20,231 nt of DNA. Origin: a virus. Both the position numbers and the translations under genes were made by a program. The stretch spans positions 1 through 20,231 of the IMG/VR virus record IMGVR_UViG_3300005585_000014; one strand, 5' to 3'. The notes under the pieces were generated by a model, which searched no databases, was not told the origin of the DNA, and saw nothing but the letters and a program-made list of their open reading frames with translations. Below are positions 13,464 through 20,231 of the stretch, piece by piece. The number at the start of each line of letters is the position of its first letter. The stretch's first letter is position 1.

Positions 13464-13799
13464 TTATGAAATTTCTCGGCCTGATGCTCGGATGGTTAGG
13501 GATGTTGCCGTCCCTGCCAGCGTAGATATAAAACCACCAACGTCTAATGCCTGACCCACCAGTTCAGGGCAAGTGTAGGTCTCATCTGGCACGATAGTTC
13601 GAGCATCAATAATCAGATTTGATGCTCCCGCTGACCCAGACACTGTGACCAAGTTGCAACTGAAAGTCACATTGTTGCCACTGGTGTTTGTCACCGTGAA
13701 CTTGTCAATGATGGCCTTGACATTGGTGGCGGTGTATTGCGTAGTTTGTGTGTTTTCTGCCTGTTTTGCAGGAATAAGCACTTTTACTGTTACTGTCAC
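13464..13799 (-). CDS. Small beta-rich protein next to the tail-needle gene
   Basis: A 111-residue protein with short beta strands (MTVTVKVLIPAKQ, FTVTNTSGNNVTFSCNLVTV, ATSLTIRASGREIS). Similar small proteins of about this size accompany tail genes in many podoviruses and are usually unnamed. It overlaps the needle-like gene by 4 bases, so the two are probably translated together, and it could be an accessory or chaperone of that protein. No catalytic motif or membrane segment is visible. Confidence 0.6.
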   Translation of the reverse strand: MTVTVKVLIPAKQAENTQTTQYTATNVKAIIDKFTVTNTSGNNVTFSCNLVTVSGSAGASNLIIDARTIVPDETYTCPELVGQALDVGGFISTLAGTATSLTIRASGREIS

Positions 13800-14590
13800 T
13801 GGACACCTCCGATATTGTTGTTAACTGTGAGAATTATGGACGGAATACCTGGGTGTGGGGCAGAAGCTGCAAATGCGGTAACTTCAACACTGAGGTCATC
13901 GACCGAGAACATCAGTTCAACATAGTCATTCGCCTTAAGATCAAAAAAGTAATTCAGCGATGAAAAAATCTCAGCGTTATTACCCTGAATTCTGATTCGA
14001 CTGCAACTATCTGGCACATCGACACCGTTAAGGCGAAACCAAAAATCAAATATCCCCGTGCCGCCTGCGGTCTTATCCAACTGAAACGATGTGTCAAAGT
14101 TGTAAATGCCCTCGCTATCTACAATGATCCGCGAGGTGGGAGAGCCAAGATAAACACCGTTGCTCAGGTCGGTGTTGTTAAACGTAATGGCCTTGGCTGT
14201 GTTGATAACTGTCGCTGTCTGGGTGGTGGTGTCATAAAACGACCCATATCTTGCCCTTTTGAACTCCCGTGGCGGTGGAGTCATCTGCAAGCCCTCAACG
14301 GCTTTATTCAGCTTGTCGACCAACGCCAGCGCCTGATTTGCTTTGTTCTCAGCCAGCGCCGCATTGATGGCTGATTGTTGCGCTAATGCAGAAATCTGTG
14401 CCAGCGCCTCGTTTGCAGTAGCGGCGGCATTGTCGGCCTGAAACTCAAAGTCGGTTCCGATGATGACTTGCAATGTGTCAACAGTGGAGAATAAAAGCTC
14501 GAACTGCCTGATCTGCTGTTGGTCAGTCAGAAATGCAGCAAGCTGGTCTCGCGTTAGATTTAGCTTGCGGGAAATGGGTGCGGTTGCCAT
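13796..14590 (-). CDS. Tail-needle-like protein with coiled coil and C1q/TNF-like knob
   Basis: A 264-residue protein in the place of P22 gp26, directly after the gp10-like gene. A helical N-terminal region leads into an Ala-rich heptad stretch at about 50-100 (for example ANEALAQISALAQQSAINAA). A beta domain of about 150 residues follows (TAKAITFNNTDLSNGVYLGS, then GIYNFDTSFQLDK and NDYVELMFSV), with the pattern of C1q/TNF-like jelly rolls. P22 gp26 (233 residues) is a trimeric coiled-coil plug, and the related Sf6 needle ends in a TNF-like knob, so the layout fits. A short fibre is the alternative. It overlaps the gp10-like gene by 1 base and the next gene by 4. Confidence 0.6.
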   Translation of the reverse strand: MATAPISRKLNLTRDQLAAFLTDQQQIRQFELLFSTVDTLQVIIGTDFEFQADNAAATANEALAQISALAQQSAINAALAENKANQALALVDKLNKAVEGLQMTPPPREFKRARYGSFYDTTTQTATVINTAKAITFNNTDLSNGVYLGSPTSRIIVDSEGIYNFDTSFQLDKTAGGTGIFDFWFRLNGVDVPDSCSRIRIQGNNAEIFSSLNYFFDLKANDYVELMFSVDDLSVEVTAFAASAPHPGIPSIILTVNNNIGGVQ

Positions 14591-15993
14591 CAGAATGCCA
14601 GTGGCTCGATCTGAGCCTCAAGTCGTACGAATGACACGTGGGCATCACTGTCGCCACGGAAGCGCTGGATGCGCCAGTTGCGCATGTGTCCTTGCTGGAA
14701 CCACGCCAGGCGCTTATTGCTGCCTGTGGTGCCAACGCTGATGCTGCGATCTTGGCTCCATGACTTTCCATCGATGCTGTAGCTGGTGCTGATTTGCGGG
14801 TTTTTGCCAAGAGCAATGCTGCCCGTGAGACTGACCAGCTCTAGCTCGTTAAAAATTGCGCCATTGCTCTCGTTGTAGACGATGAGCGTGCCAAACTCCC
14901 AGCGTACCTGTTGACCCCAATGGTGGCCGGTATCTTGAACCAAGTAACCGATGGTGCTGGATTGTGGATCGCCTACCAGCCACCTGTCATATGCCCAGAC
15001 TAGATTGCGAGCGCGGTACTGGGCAAAGCCTATCGTGGTGGTAGTCAGCGTAAACCATACCTGTTCACCAAGCGCTTCGGATGCCGATGCATCGTAGACC
15101 ACGGTGCGGTCTGGCAAGTGCACATAAAGGTGCTGATGGTTCTTGTCATTGCGTGCTTCGAGCTTGACGGTGGCCAGTTGCACCTCGGTGTAATTGAGCA
15201 GCAGATTGTCGATCTCCTGCGTGCTGATCTTTTGAGCGGTTGCGGCAGCGCCGACGTAAATGCCCGGAGCTTCATTGCGTCCACTCCCTAAAAAGGCAAT
15301 GCGCTCAATGAAAACGCAGCAAGCCTGCGTCCCGACAACACCCTTTTGTATCTGCGCTCCATCAATCCTTGCAAATGGAAAAAGCTCGCCGCCAACGTTG
15401 TCAAACACCTCGATGGTGTTGCGGTTCAGCGCATAGACCTCGTTTCTGAGTTTGAGCAACGCCACCACAGGGTCTGGATCAACTTCGGACGATCCGTACT
15501 TCAGCGGGTTGACTTGGGTGGGATCGTTCAGCTCGGTGACGATCAGAAACTCGCCGTCGGTGGTCATGAAGTAACCATCCACCCAAACCACATCCAGCAC
15601 CACGCCGAGGTCGGGGTCGGTGACTTGCGTCAGGGTCGTGCCGTCCCAGTAATACAGCCGCCCTCCGGAGGCAATCGCCAACTCGTCAAAGCTGTAATCG
15701 AATGTCACCAGTTGATCTGTTGGCCCACCTACATCACCCAGCACAGTCACTGTGCCCATGCTGGAGACCTCCACCAGCTTTGTGCCCATCACTCGATAGC
15801 AACTGCCTTGCCAGTTGATGCCGCCACGGTCAATGCCTGGGCCTGTTCCGTTGGCCACAATGCCGTCGCCTGGCCGCAAAAACCCGTTGCTAATCCCTGA
15901 CTGCTTCGGCACCGGGACGAAGTTGACCGGGTAAGCGGTGCGCAGCTCTGGAGAGTTGTCAGCGTAGATGCCGTTGAGGATGGGTATCTGCAT
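14590..15993 (-). CDS. P22 gp10-like packaged-DNA stabilisation / tail hub protein
   Basis: A 467-residue protein, almost the length of P22 gp10 (472), which completes the tail hub below gp4 and closes the head after DNA packaging. The N-terminus MQIPILNGIYADNSPELRTA matches the family opening (QxPxxxGxY). Repeated beta-propeller-like strands follow (LYYWDGTTLTQVTD, DVVWVDGYFMTTDGEFLIV), and the C-terminus includes DSDAHVSFVRLEAQIEPLAF. An upstream in-frame GTG at 15996 is possible, but the ATG at 15991-15993 has AAGG at 7-base spacing and overlaps the preceding TGA by one base (TGATG). It sits in a chain of overlapping genes. Confident family call. Confidence 0.85.
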   Translation of the reverse strand: MQIPILNGIYADNSPELRTAYPVNFVPVPKQSGISNGFLRPGDGIVANGTGPGIDRGGINWQGSCYRVMGTKLVEVSSMGTVTVLGDVGGPTDQLVTFDYSFDELAIASGGRLYYWDGTTLTQVTDPDLGVVLDVVWVDGYFMTTDGEFLIVTELNDPTQVNPLKYGSSEVDPDPVVALLKLRNEVYALNRNTIEVFDNVGGELFPFARIDGAQIQKGVVGTQACCVFIERIAFLGSGRNEAPGIYVGAAATAQKISTQEIDNLLLNYTEVQLATVKLEARNDKNHQHLYVHLPDRTVVYDASASEALGEQVWFTLTTTTIGFAQYRARNLVWAYDRWLVGDPQSSTIGYLVQDTGHHWGQQVRWEFGTLIVYNESNGAIFNELELVSLTGSIALGKNPQISTSYSIDGKSWSQDRSISVGTTGSNKRLAWFQQGHMRNWRIQRFRGDSDAHVSFVRLEAQIEPLAF

Positions 15994-16286
15994 CACTTGG
16001 CCTTGTTGCGTTCAGAGATGCGCTTGGCCTTGGCCTTGGCATCAGTCTTGGACGATGCGCCCCACGCCCTCAGACTCAACAGCAAACGGGTCGGTTCACC
16101 GTCTTTGTATTCTGGGCCAGAATTGCCAGCCATGCGAGCCAAGAACGATGCCCTGCGAGGGTTATCGCCAGACTTAACAGGAGGCTTTAGATTCATACCC
16201 TCGGCTTTTGCCGCAGCCCTTCCCTTGGCGTTCAAGCCGCCTTTGGGGTTCTGACCTTCCTTACGTGCATAGGCTGGGGTTTTCAT
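15993..16286 (-). CDS. Small basic conserved phage protein (KGGLNAKGR type)
   Basis: A 97-residue, strongly basic protein containing GQNPKGGLNAKGRAAAKAEG, LKPPVKSGDNPRRASFLARM and PTRLLLSLRAWGASSKTDAK. I recognise this pattern from small proteins in aquatic phages, usually annotated only as domains of unknown function; the exact family number is uncertain. It has no membrane segment or signal. It overlaps the next basic protein by 4 bases and lies just before the gp10-like gene. A DNA-binding or virion-internal role is suggested by charge and location only. Confidence 0.65.
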   Translation of the reverse strand: MKTPAYARKEGQNPKGGLNAKGRAAAKAEGMNLKPPVKSGDNPRRASFLARMAGNSGPEYKDGEPTRLLLSLRAWGASSKTDAKAKAKRISERNKAK

Positions 16287-16516
16287 CTGAAGCCCTTAAT
16301 CTTTTCAGCAATCTTTTTAGGCTGCTTGGCAAATTGCTTGCCTGCTTTAGTAGCCTCACGCTTTGCCCGTGTGGTTGCCGCATACTCAGCCGCTGTCAGT
16401 GACTTGATAGCCTTCTCAGGCAGATACCTCTCGCCCGTCTCAGACGATGGCTTTCCTGACTTGGTGCGCCATTTCTGCGAACCCCAGTCTTTCAGGCTTT
16501 TTTGTGTGGCTTTCAT
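16283..16516 (-). CDS. Small basic conserved phage protein (SGKPSSETGERYLP type)
   Basis: A 77-residue, Lys/Arg-rich protein with LKDWGSQKWRTKSGKPSSET, GERYLPEKAIKSLTAAEYAA and a C-terminal Lys-rich helix. I have seen this pattern in cyanophage and other aquatic phage genomes next to similar small basic proteins; no function is established to my knowledge. It overlaps both neighbours by 4 bases, making a coupled trio with the 97- and 60-residue genes. Confidence 0.65.
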   Translation of the reverse strand: MKATQKSLKDWGSQKWRTKSGKPSSETGERYLPEKAIKSLTAAEYAATTRAKREATKAGKQFAKQPKKIAEKIKGFR

Positions 16517-16695
16517 TTATAACCGCCACCTTTTTCTTTGTACTTCTTGGCCAGCAGTTGGGCTTTACGGGCTGACCATTCGTTTGGGTCACCGCCCTTT
16601 GTCCCTGCCTTGATTTTTTCAAACAAGGCTTTCCGCATGGTTGGCTTCGTGTAATTGCCAGCCGCATTGACCGAGGACTTGGGCTTGGTTGCCAT
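16513..16695 (-). CDS. Small basic conserved phage protein (NYTKPTMRK type)
   Basis: A 60-residue basic protein with SSVNAAGNYTKPTMRKALFE, a Gly/Asn stretch, WSARKAQLLAKKYKEKGGGYK and no acidic cluster. The NYTKPxxRKxLF and WSARKAQxLAxxYK signature recurs in small proteins of aquatic phages and some bacteria; the family is uncharacterised. It starts at the end of the fibre gene with a TAATG overlap and overlaps the next basic gene by 4 bases. It is the first of three consecutive basic proteins. Confidence 0.65.
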   Translation of the reverse strand: MATKPKSSVNAAGNYTKPTMRKALFEKIKAGTKGGDPNEWSARKAQLLAKKYKEKGGGYK

Positions 16696-17744
16696 TACGC
16701 TGCCACGCCTTTAATAACTGCAAAGTTAAACACTGGTGTTTCTGCGGTCGTGCCACCAGTGGTGCGGAATGTGATGTTGAAACTTCCAGCCGCCACCGCA
16801 GTGACCATCAAGTCATACAAGTCTGTGCCTGATTTTTGGTTCAAGATAATGACATCGGTTGCCGCCACGGTGCTATTAGTCACAGTGAAAGTTGCCGCTG
16901 TTGCCGAGCCTGCTGCACTGAACAAGGTGATTGCACCCGTTGTCTTGTCTAGCGTCACGCCCGTGGTGCGGCTTGTGATTTGCGTGACTGCACCGCCTGC
17001 GCCTGTGGCATATCCAACGCCAGCGGTGCCGCTTGATTTAATCAAGCCCGTTGCCGTCAGGCTTGTGCCGGTGGCTGCGCCGATGACAGGCGTCACCATG
17101 ACCATGCCCGTGCTGGTGCAGGCGCTGATGTTGCCGCTGGTCACTGTTCCCAACACAGGTGTGATGAGGGTCGGGCTGGTGTTGAAGACCAACACGCCCG
17201 TGCCCGTTTCATCGGTCATTGCCGTTCGCAGGTTGGCGCTCGATGGTGTTGCCAAGAAAGCTTGCACGCCAGCCCCGTAAACGGTGTCAGCATTGATCTG
17301 ATACCAAGAGTTTGTAGGCTGATAAAATCGAATCGCTGTTGCAGCGCCAGCACCCAAGAACGACACACCGCCGTAGATAGCCGATGCGCCATTAAGCGCA
17401 ATCGTCAACGAGGTGATCTCCTGCGTAGTCGTAATCAGCACCGTAGTGCCGTCAGGCACGCCCGTGTTCAAAGGCAGGGTAATCGTGCCAGTTGCCAGCG
17501 TTCCAGCGGGTTGCAGCAGCATCCATTGGTCATTGCTGACAGGGGTTGGCACAGTGATATTAAAGCCAGAGCCAGGCACATAAAGATTGACCGACAGCGT
17601 TGGCGATGCAAAAGTCTGCTGGAAAAACGTCAGCAAAGAACCAATCGAGGTGCGTCTTGCATCCCCGTTGTTTGGTGAATAAACCGGAAGCTGGTCGCCG
17701 CTTGAAATCGTGTTCAGGACTGGCAGTTGATTGATCGTTGGCAT
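16695..17744 (-). CDS. Tail fibre / collar-type beta protein
   Basis: A 349-residue protein. The N-terminus TINQLPVLNTISSGDQLPVY with RRTSIGSLLTFFQQ is the usual opening of many phage fibre or baseplate-attached proteins. The middle has YGAGVQAFLATPSSANLRTA and GTGVLVFNTSPTLITPVLGT, a motif common in tail fibres. The C-terminal ~100 residues (TTGVTLDKTTGAITLFSAAG, then VINQKSG-like strands and FNFAVIKGVAA) form a module found repeatedly at the ends of phage structural proteins. AAGGA precedes the ATG. It lies between the gp4- and gp10-like genes, where P22 has no gene, so it is an extra fibre or decoration of the tail. Confidence 0.75.
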   Translation of the reverse strand: MPTINQLPVLNTISSGDQLPVYSPNNGDARRTSIGSLLTFFQQTFASPTLSVNLYVPGSGFNITVPTPVSNDQWMLLQPAGTLATGTITLPLNTGVPDGTTVLITTTQEITSLTIALNGASAIYGGVSFLGAGAATAIRFYQPTNSWYQINADTVYGAGVQAFLATPSSANLRTAMTDETGTGVLVFNTSPTLITPVLGTVTSGNISACTSTGMVMVTPVIGAATGTSLTATGLIKSSGTAGVGYATGAGGAVTQITSRTTGVTLDKTTGAITLFSAAGSATAATFTVTNSTVAATDVIILNQKSGTDLYDLMVTAVAAGSFNITFRTTGGTTAETPVFNFAVIKGVAA

Positions 17745-17752
17745 GATTGTCC

Positions 17753-18235
17753 TTAGTAATATTCGATAGGCCCATCAGGGCCAGCAGTGACTGGGTTGGC
17801 TGGTGGCCTGATAAACGGATTGTCGTAGACCCTCCAAGGCTTGTTGCCAGCACCGGCAGGCATGGTCGCAGGCAGCTGCTTCTCAAGCGGGAACGTGGCC
17901 CGTTGCAACAAAATGTCATAGCCCTGCTTGGCCGTGGTCTTGGTCTCCATCATCACTTGCTTGCCGTAGGACGGAGCCAGCCTGATGCCCAGGCTGCAAA
18001 TGATGGCTTCATAAGCCGAATCAGGGACAAGCGTTTCTTCATCAAGATCGCTGTCCTGTGGGCTGGATGGCAGCGGGTAACCAAGACGGATGCCCTTGGC
18101 GTTCCAGTCTGCCATCATTGCGTCAAGACGACGCAGAGCGGATTCAAGCTGCTCGGGCTGTAGATCAAACACATAAGACGCAAGCCCGATTTCCTCGAAG
18201 GAGGCGCTTATGAATTGTCGTTTTGTGTAGCCCAT
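17753..18235 (-). CDS. P22 gp4-like tail accessory factor
   Basis: A 160-residue protein matching P22 gp4 (166 residues) in length, position and pattern: N-terminal TKRQFISASFEEIGLASYVF, then ALRRLDAMMADWNAKGIRLG, and SAYEAIICSLGIRLAPSYGK. Gp4 binds under the portal and is the first head-completion protein; in P22 it has also been reported to have peptidoglycan-cleaving activity. No catalytic motif is obvious here. The start overlaps the previous gene by 28 bases. The stop is followed after 8 bases by the fibre gene. Confidence 0.85.
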   Translation of the reverse strand: MGYTKRQFISASFEEIGLASYVFDLQPEQLESALRRLDAMMADWNAKGIRLGYPLPSSPQDSDLDEETLVPDSAYEAIICSLGIRLAPSYGKQVMMETKTTAKQGYDILLQRATFPLEKQLPATMPAGAGNKPWRVYDNPFIRPPANPVTAGPDGPIEYY

Positions 18236-18525
18236 GCTGATCCCTCGATGTGTTTTAGTAGGGTTGCATCTGACCAGCGTTTGTCAATCTTCAGCCCAAG
18301 CACCTCGGCTTGTTGCAGCATTTCCTCGCGGGTTGCTGGGCCTTCTTCCACAGAAGTTTCAATCTCATGGACTTCCACAAACTGCCTACCAATAGGCGAT
18401 GGACGCACTTGCTTGATTGCTTTGCGCTCTGCTGCCTGCGCCTTTTTTAGCCTGCGCTTTTCCAACCGCAATTCCTTCCGCGGGGCGAGAGCCTTGGTCT
18501 TGATAATTGCGGCTGACTTAATCAT
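18208..18525 (-). CDS. Basic protein with C-terminal HeH/SAP-like motif
   Basis: A 105-residue protein. The N-terminal 45 residues are Lys/Arg-rich (ALAPRKELRLEKRRLKKAQA). The C-terminal part has REEMLQQAEVLGLKIDKRWS followed by DATLLKHIE, which resembles the short helix-extension-helix motif (E-x-x-AxxLGIKxDxRWSxxTLxxxI) seen in phage head-tail and nucleic-acid-associated proteins. The gene overlaps the upstream basic gene by 4 bases and the gp4-like gene by 28. Its location suggests a small virion or assembly protein. DNA contact by the basic tail is inference. Confidence 0.6.
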   Translation of the reverse strand: MIKSAAIIKTKALAPRKELRLEKRRLKKAQAAERKAIKQVRPSPIGRQFVEVHEIETSVEEGPATREEMLQQAEVLGLKIDKRWSDATLLKHIEGSAWATQNDNS

Positions 18526-18692
18526 TTCATCTTTTTCATCGGTGCTTTACCTGGCTTGCCAGCGGCTTTTGCCGACTTGCTTGCCATGCCGAGAGCCATA
18601 GCGACGGCCTGCTTTTGGGGCTTTCCGGCCTTCATTTCCATAGCAATATTCTTGCCGATTGATTTCTTTGAGTAACCTTTGGTCATTGGCAT
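18522..18692 (-). CDS. Small basic conserved phage protein (KSIGKNIAxEMKAGKPQKQA type)
   Basis: A 56-residue protein with GYSKKSIGKNIAMEMKAGKP, QKQAVAMALGMA and a Lys/Ala/Pro-rich tail. This motif recurs in small proteins of many aquatic phages; I recall no experimental function. The longer start at 18704 lies in the terminator's T-tract flank and lacks a ribosome site. The ATG at 18690-18692 has GGAGA at 18698-18702 with a 5-base spacer and fits the motif better. It is the first gene after the intrinsic terminator. Confidence 0.65.
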   Translation of the reverse strand: MPMTKGYSKKSIGKNIAMEMKAGKPQKQAVAMALGMASKSAKAAGKPGKAPMKKMK

Positions 18693-18697
18693 ATCGT

Positions 18698-18702
18698 TCT
18701 CC
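18698..18702 (-). promoter_or_regulatory. Shine-Dalgarno box deciding the start of the 56-residue gene
   Basis: GGAGA on the minus strand lies 5 bases before the ATG at 18692 and inside the codons of the longer candidate start at 18704, which argues for the shorter start. Confidence 0.6.
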
Positions 18703-18705
18703 ATT

Positions 18706-18736
18706 AAAAACAGGCCAGCATCTCTGCTGGCCTGTT
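18706..18736 (-). terminator. Intrinsic terminator after the 204-residue gene
   Basis: A perfect 12-bp inverted repeat (18709-18720 with 18725-18736; one arm reads AACAGGCCAGCA) encloses a 4-base loop. On the minus strand it is followed directly by five T residues (18706-18710, overlapping the stem end). It begins 4 bases after the stop of the 204-residue gene, and no promoter is obvious between it and the next gene. It probably lowers expression of the tail genes relative to coat protein rather than ending transcription completely. Confidence 0.85.
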
Positions 18737-18740
18737 TGGT

Positions 18741-19355
18741 TTAACCACCGATACGATAAACGATAAACGTATCAGCCGCAGTCTTGCGAAGACGGAAGCG
18801 TGCAGATGCACCAGACGTTGCAGCCGTTGTAGCAGCACCCACAATGGTCACGCCAGTGTTGACCGTGATGGTCAAAACATACGCAGCCAGAGTGAGGACG
18901 GTGAAGTCAAACGAATCACCGATTGCCCATTCAGTTGCCAGGTCAAGGTTTGCACCCGTTGGCAGTTGAATACTTCGAGCAGTCGTTGGCGTTGCTGTCA
19001 CGATGCCAGTCAGCACGTTGGCTGCCGTGGCAATCATCGAGCCACCATCAGCTATGTCAGCAGGCGCACCTTGAGGCTGCCAGTTGCCATTGTTGTTGAT
19101 GTCAGGTGCTACGCCCACCGAGTAGTACGCGCCCGATGCACCAGCTTGAATAGTCACGCTGGTGGCATTAGTGAATGCGCCTGATACATAAGTGGTGTTC
19201 TCAACCGTGGTCAACAAGTCCTGTGATTCAGGAAAGTTGGGGTAACCAACTTCCTGAAACACGCTCGCTGGCGAGTATGCTTGAACGGCGATTTTTTCAT
19301 TTGCTGGGACGGTAACGGTGGCCGTGCCTTGCGCAAAAATTACGTTGTAGCTCAT
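18741..19355 (-). CDS. Beta-rich protein after the coat gene, possible head decoration protein
   Basis: A 204-residue protein. The N-terminal SYNVIFAQGTATVTVPANEK and the following beta strands are of a common phage structural type. The C-terminal half (ARSIQLPTGANLDLATEWAI, then GDSFDFTVLT and FRLRKTAADTFIVYRIGG) resembles modules seen in virion surface proteins. AAGGAG is at 6-7 base spacing from the ATG. It lies 9 bases after the coat gene and is followed by a strong terminator, so it should be expressed at nearly coat-protein level. A capsid decoration or stabilising role is a reasonable inference, not proven. Confidence 0.65.
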   Translation of the reverse strand: MSYNVIFAQGTATVTVPANEKIAVQAYSPASVFQEVGYPNFPESQDLLTTVENTTYVSGAFTNATSVTIQAGASGAYYSVGVAPDINNNGNWQPQGAPADIADGGSMIATAANVLTGIVTATPTTARSIQLPTGANLDLATEWAIGDSFDFTVLTLAAYVLTITVNTGVTIVGAATTAATSGASARFRLRKTAADTFIVYRIGG

Positions 19356-19364
19356 GATGGCTCC

Positions 19365-20231
19365 TTATGCCTGATTGAACAGCAAGATGCCAGACATCTC
19401 TGGCTGCTTGTTGACCACGCCGAACAAGGTATCGAGACGATACTTGGTCTTCATGGTGTTGACGTCGTACTGCTTTTGCATGACCAGCTCGATGCCCTGG
19501 TCGGTGCTTGCACGCATCACTGCGACACCAGCATCAGACGGGACAGCGTAACGGCCAGGCAGAATCTCCAGCGCATCCTTCTGCCAGAAGCAGTTCATGG
19601 GTGCGGTGGTGGTGTTCAAGCGGTTCACGGTGCGACCAGCAGCAGCGGTGACGATGCAGTTCTGATATTGCAACTCAGCGTCAGTGCCACCCTGGGCCGA
19701 GATGATCGGCGGGGTGATGACGCAAGTGGTTGCATTGGTCACGCTCACGACACGGAAGGTCTTCGAGAAACCAGTACCTTGCTTGGTGATGTGATGGCAA
19801 GCCTCAACGCCTTCGATTTCAATAGCAGAGCCAGCAGGCAGGTCGGTGGTGCTCGACACGGTAATCGTCTGGAAACGATTGTCCACGTTCTGCGTTTCGC
19901 CCGTTGCTGCGGTGGAAGTTGCGACAGGCACATAGTAGTTGCTTGCCGCAGCCAAAGTGCTCATGGTCGGATCAGCACCAGTTGCGCCGGTGAGGCGATT
20001 GGCGTAGTCCAGCTTGTAGGTCTCAAAGCCAGCGACCATGCCGACGAAAGAACGCTCGAAGGCGGTGTTGGACTTGGTGCCAGAGAAACTGCGTGCTGCG
20101 CCACCACCAGTAGCGCCACCAGCGATGTTGCCAGCGATGCCGTTGTAGTCGCGCGAAGACAGAGCCATATAACGATCGAAGGCTTGGACGCCCTGCTCGT
20201 TCATGATGCTGTCGCACAGGGCCACATCGTC
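19365..20231 (-). CDS. Major coat protein, P22 gp5-like (5' partial)
   Basis: The frame stays open to the window edge, so the N-terminal part is missing; 288 C-terminal residues are visible (P22 gp5 has 430). The GTG at 20225 is internal, not a start. Recognisable family stretches are AFDRYMALSSRDYNGIAGNI, SFVGMVAGFETYKLDYANRL and, near the end, RYAVPSDAGVAVMRASTDQG and YRLDTLFGVVNKQPEMSGIL. These fit the P22-type HK97-fold coat. The middle (TITVSSTTDLPAGSAIEIEG and on) fits the beta-rich inserted domain of this coat type. It is the first visible gene of the late unit; scaffold, portal and terminase would be expected beyond the right edge. Confidence 0.85.
   Translation of the reverse strand, partial: DDVALCDSIMNEQGVQAFDRYMALSSRDYNGIAGNIAGGATGGGAARSFSGTKSNTAFERSFVGMVAGFETYKLDYANRLTGATGADPTMSTLAAASNYYVPVATSTAATGETQNVDNRFQTITVSSTTDLPAGSAIEIEGVEACHHITKQGTGFSKTFRVVSVTNATTCVITPPIISAQGGTDAELQYQNCIVTAAAGRTVNRLNTTTAPMNCFWQKDALEILPGRYAVPSDAGVAVMRASTDQGIELVMQKQYDVNTMKTKYRLDTLFGVVNKQPEMSGILLFNQA

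Noticed and set aside
15346-15900. A 184-codon plus-strand frame opposite the gp10-like gene
   Set aside because: It lies fully antisense to a well-supported gene and shows no domain pattern.
16750-17280. A 176-codon plus-strand frame opposite the fibre gene with hydrophobic stretches
   Set aside because: The Val/Ala/Pro composition is the reverse complement of the Thr/Gly/Ala-rich fibre sequence, so membrane-like character is an artefact.
1-20231. tRNA genes, attachment sites, integrase or insertion sequences
   Set aside because: None could be recognised by eye; coding density leaves almost no intergenic space for them.

Overview
This window is part of a double-stranded DNA phage or prophage genome of the short-tailed P22-like type. 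The evidence is a P22-style virion module in the usual order: coat protein, gp4-like tail accessory factor, gp10-like stabilisation protein, a tail-needle-like protein, and three consecutive ejection-type proteins whose lengths match P22 gp7, gp20 and gp16. These are followed by a fibre with the P22 tailspike head-binding domain. The other arm carries lambdoid recombination genes of the NinB and NinG families. The host is probably a Gram-negative bacterium, but nothing here fixes the genus. No integrase, repressor, terminase or portal gene is in the window, so its lifestyle cannot be read.

Left arm (1-2648, plus strand): a tightly overlapping early-type operon. It starts with the tail of a Gly/Ser-repeat protein that enters from outside the window. 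Next are a disturbed zinc-finger region, two small hypothetical proteins (one DUF551-like), NinB, three micro-genes of 30-45 codons, NinG and a 52-codon ORF. Most neighbouring genes overlap by 1-14 bases, and five starts share a purine box exactly 8 bases upstream. One micro-gene is a truncated second copy of the 5' end of ninG.

Lysis block (2599-4062, minus strand): a GH108-type endolysin, a small two-helix membrane protein, a three-helix holin and a small membrane-anchored coiled-coil protein. The early operon and this block are convergent, and their 3' ends overlap by about 50 bases.

Host-recognition block (4069-8337, minus strand): a small beta-rich protein, a large low-complexity beta protein, a 31-codon micro-gene, a sialidase-like Asp-box propeller, and the tailspike-type adaptor fibre. 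The first part of this block is visibly AT-richer than the head genes.

Virion block (8402-20231, minus strand; transcription runs from high to low coordinates): coat protein (its 5' end lies outside the window), a 204-residue beta protein, an intrinsic terminator, small basic proteins, gp4-like protein, a fibre, three more small basic proteins, gp10-like protein, a needle-like protein, two small proteins, a gp14-position protein and the three ejection-type proteins. One late transcription unit probably runs from the coat gene through the fibres to the lysis genes, partly damped by the terminator after the 204-residue gene.

There is no gene-free stretch longer than 300 bases. The most unusual observations are the partial ninG duplication, the split zinc-finger gene, a fibre and small-basic-protein cassette inserted between gp4 and gp10, and 22-codon ORFs that exactly fill gaps between large genes.
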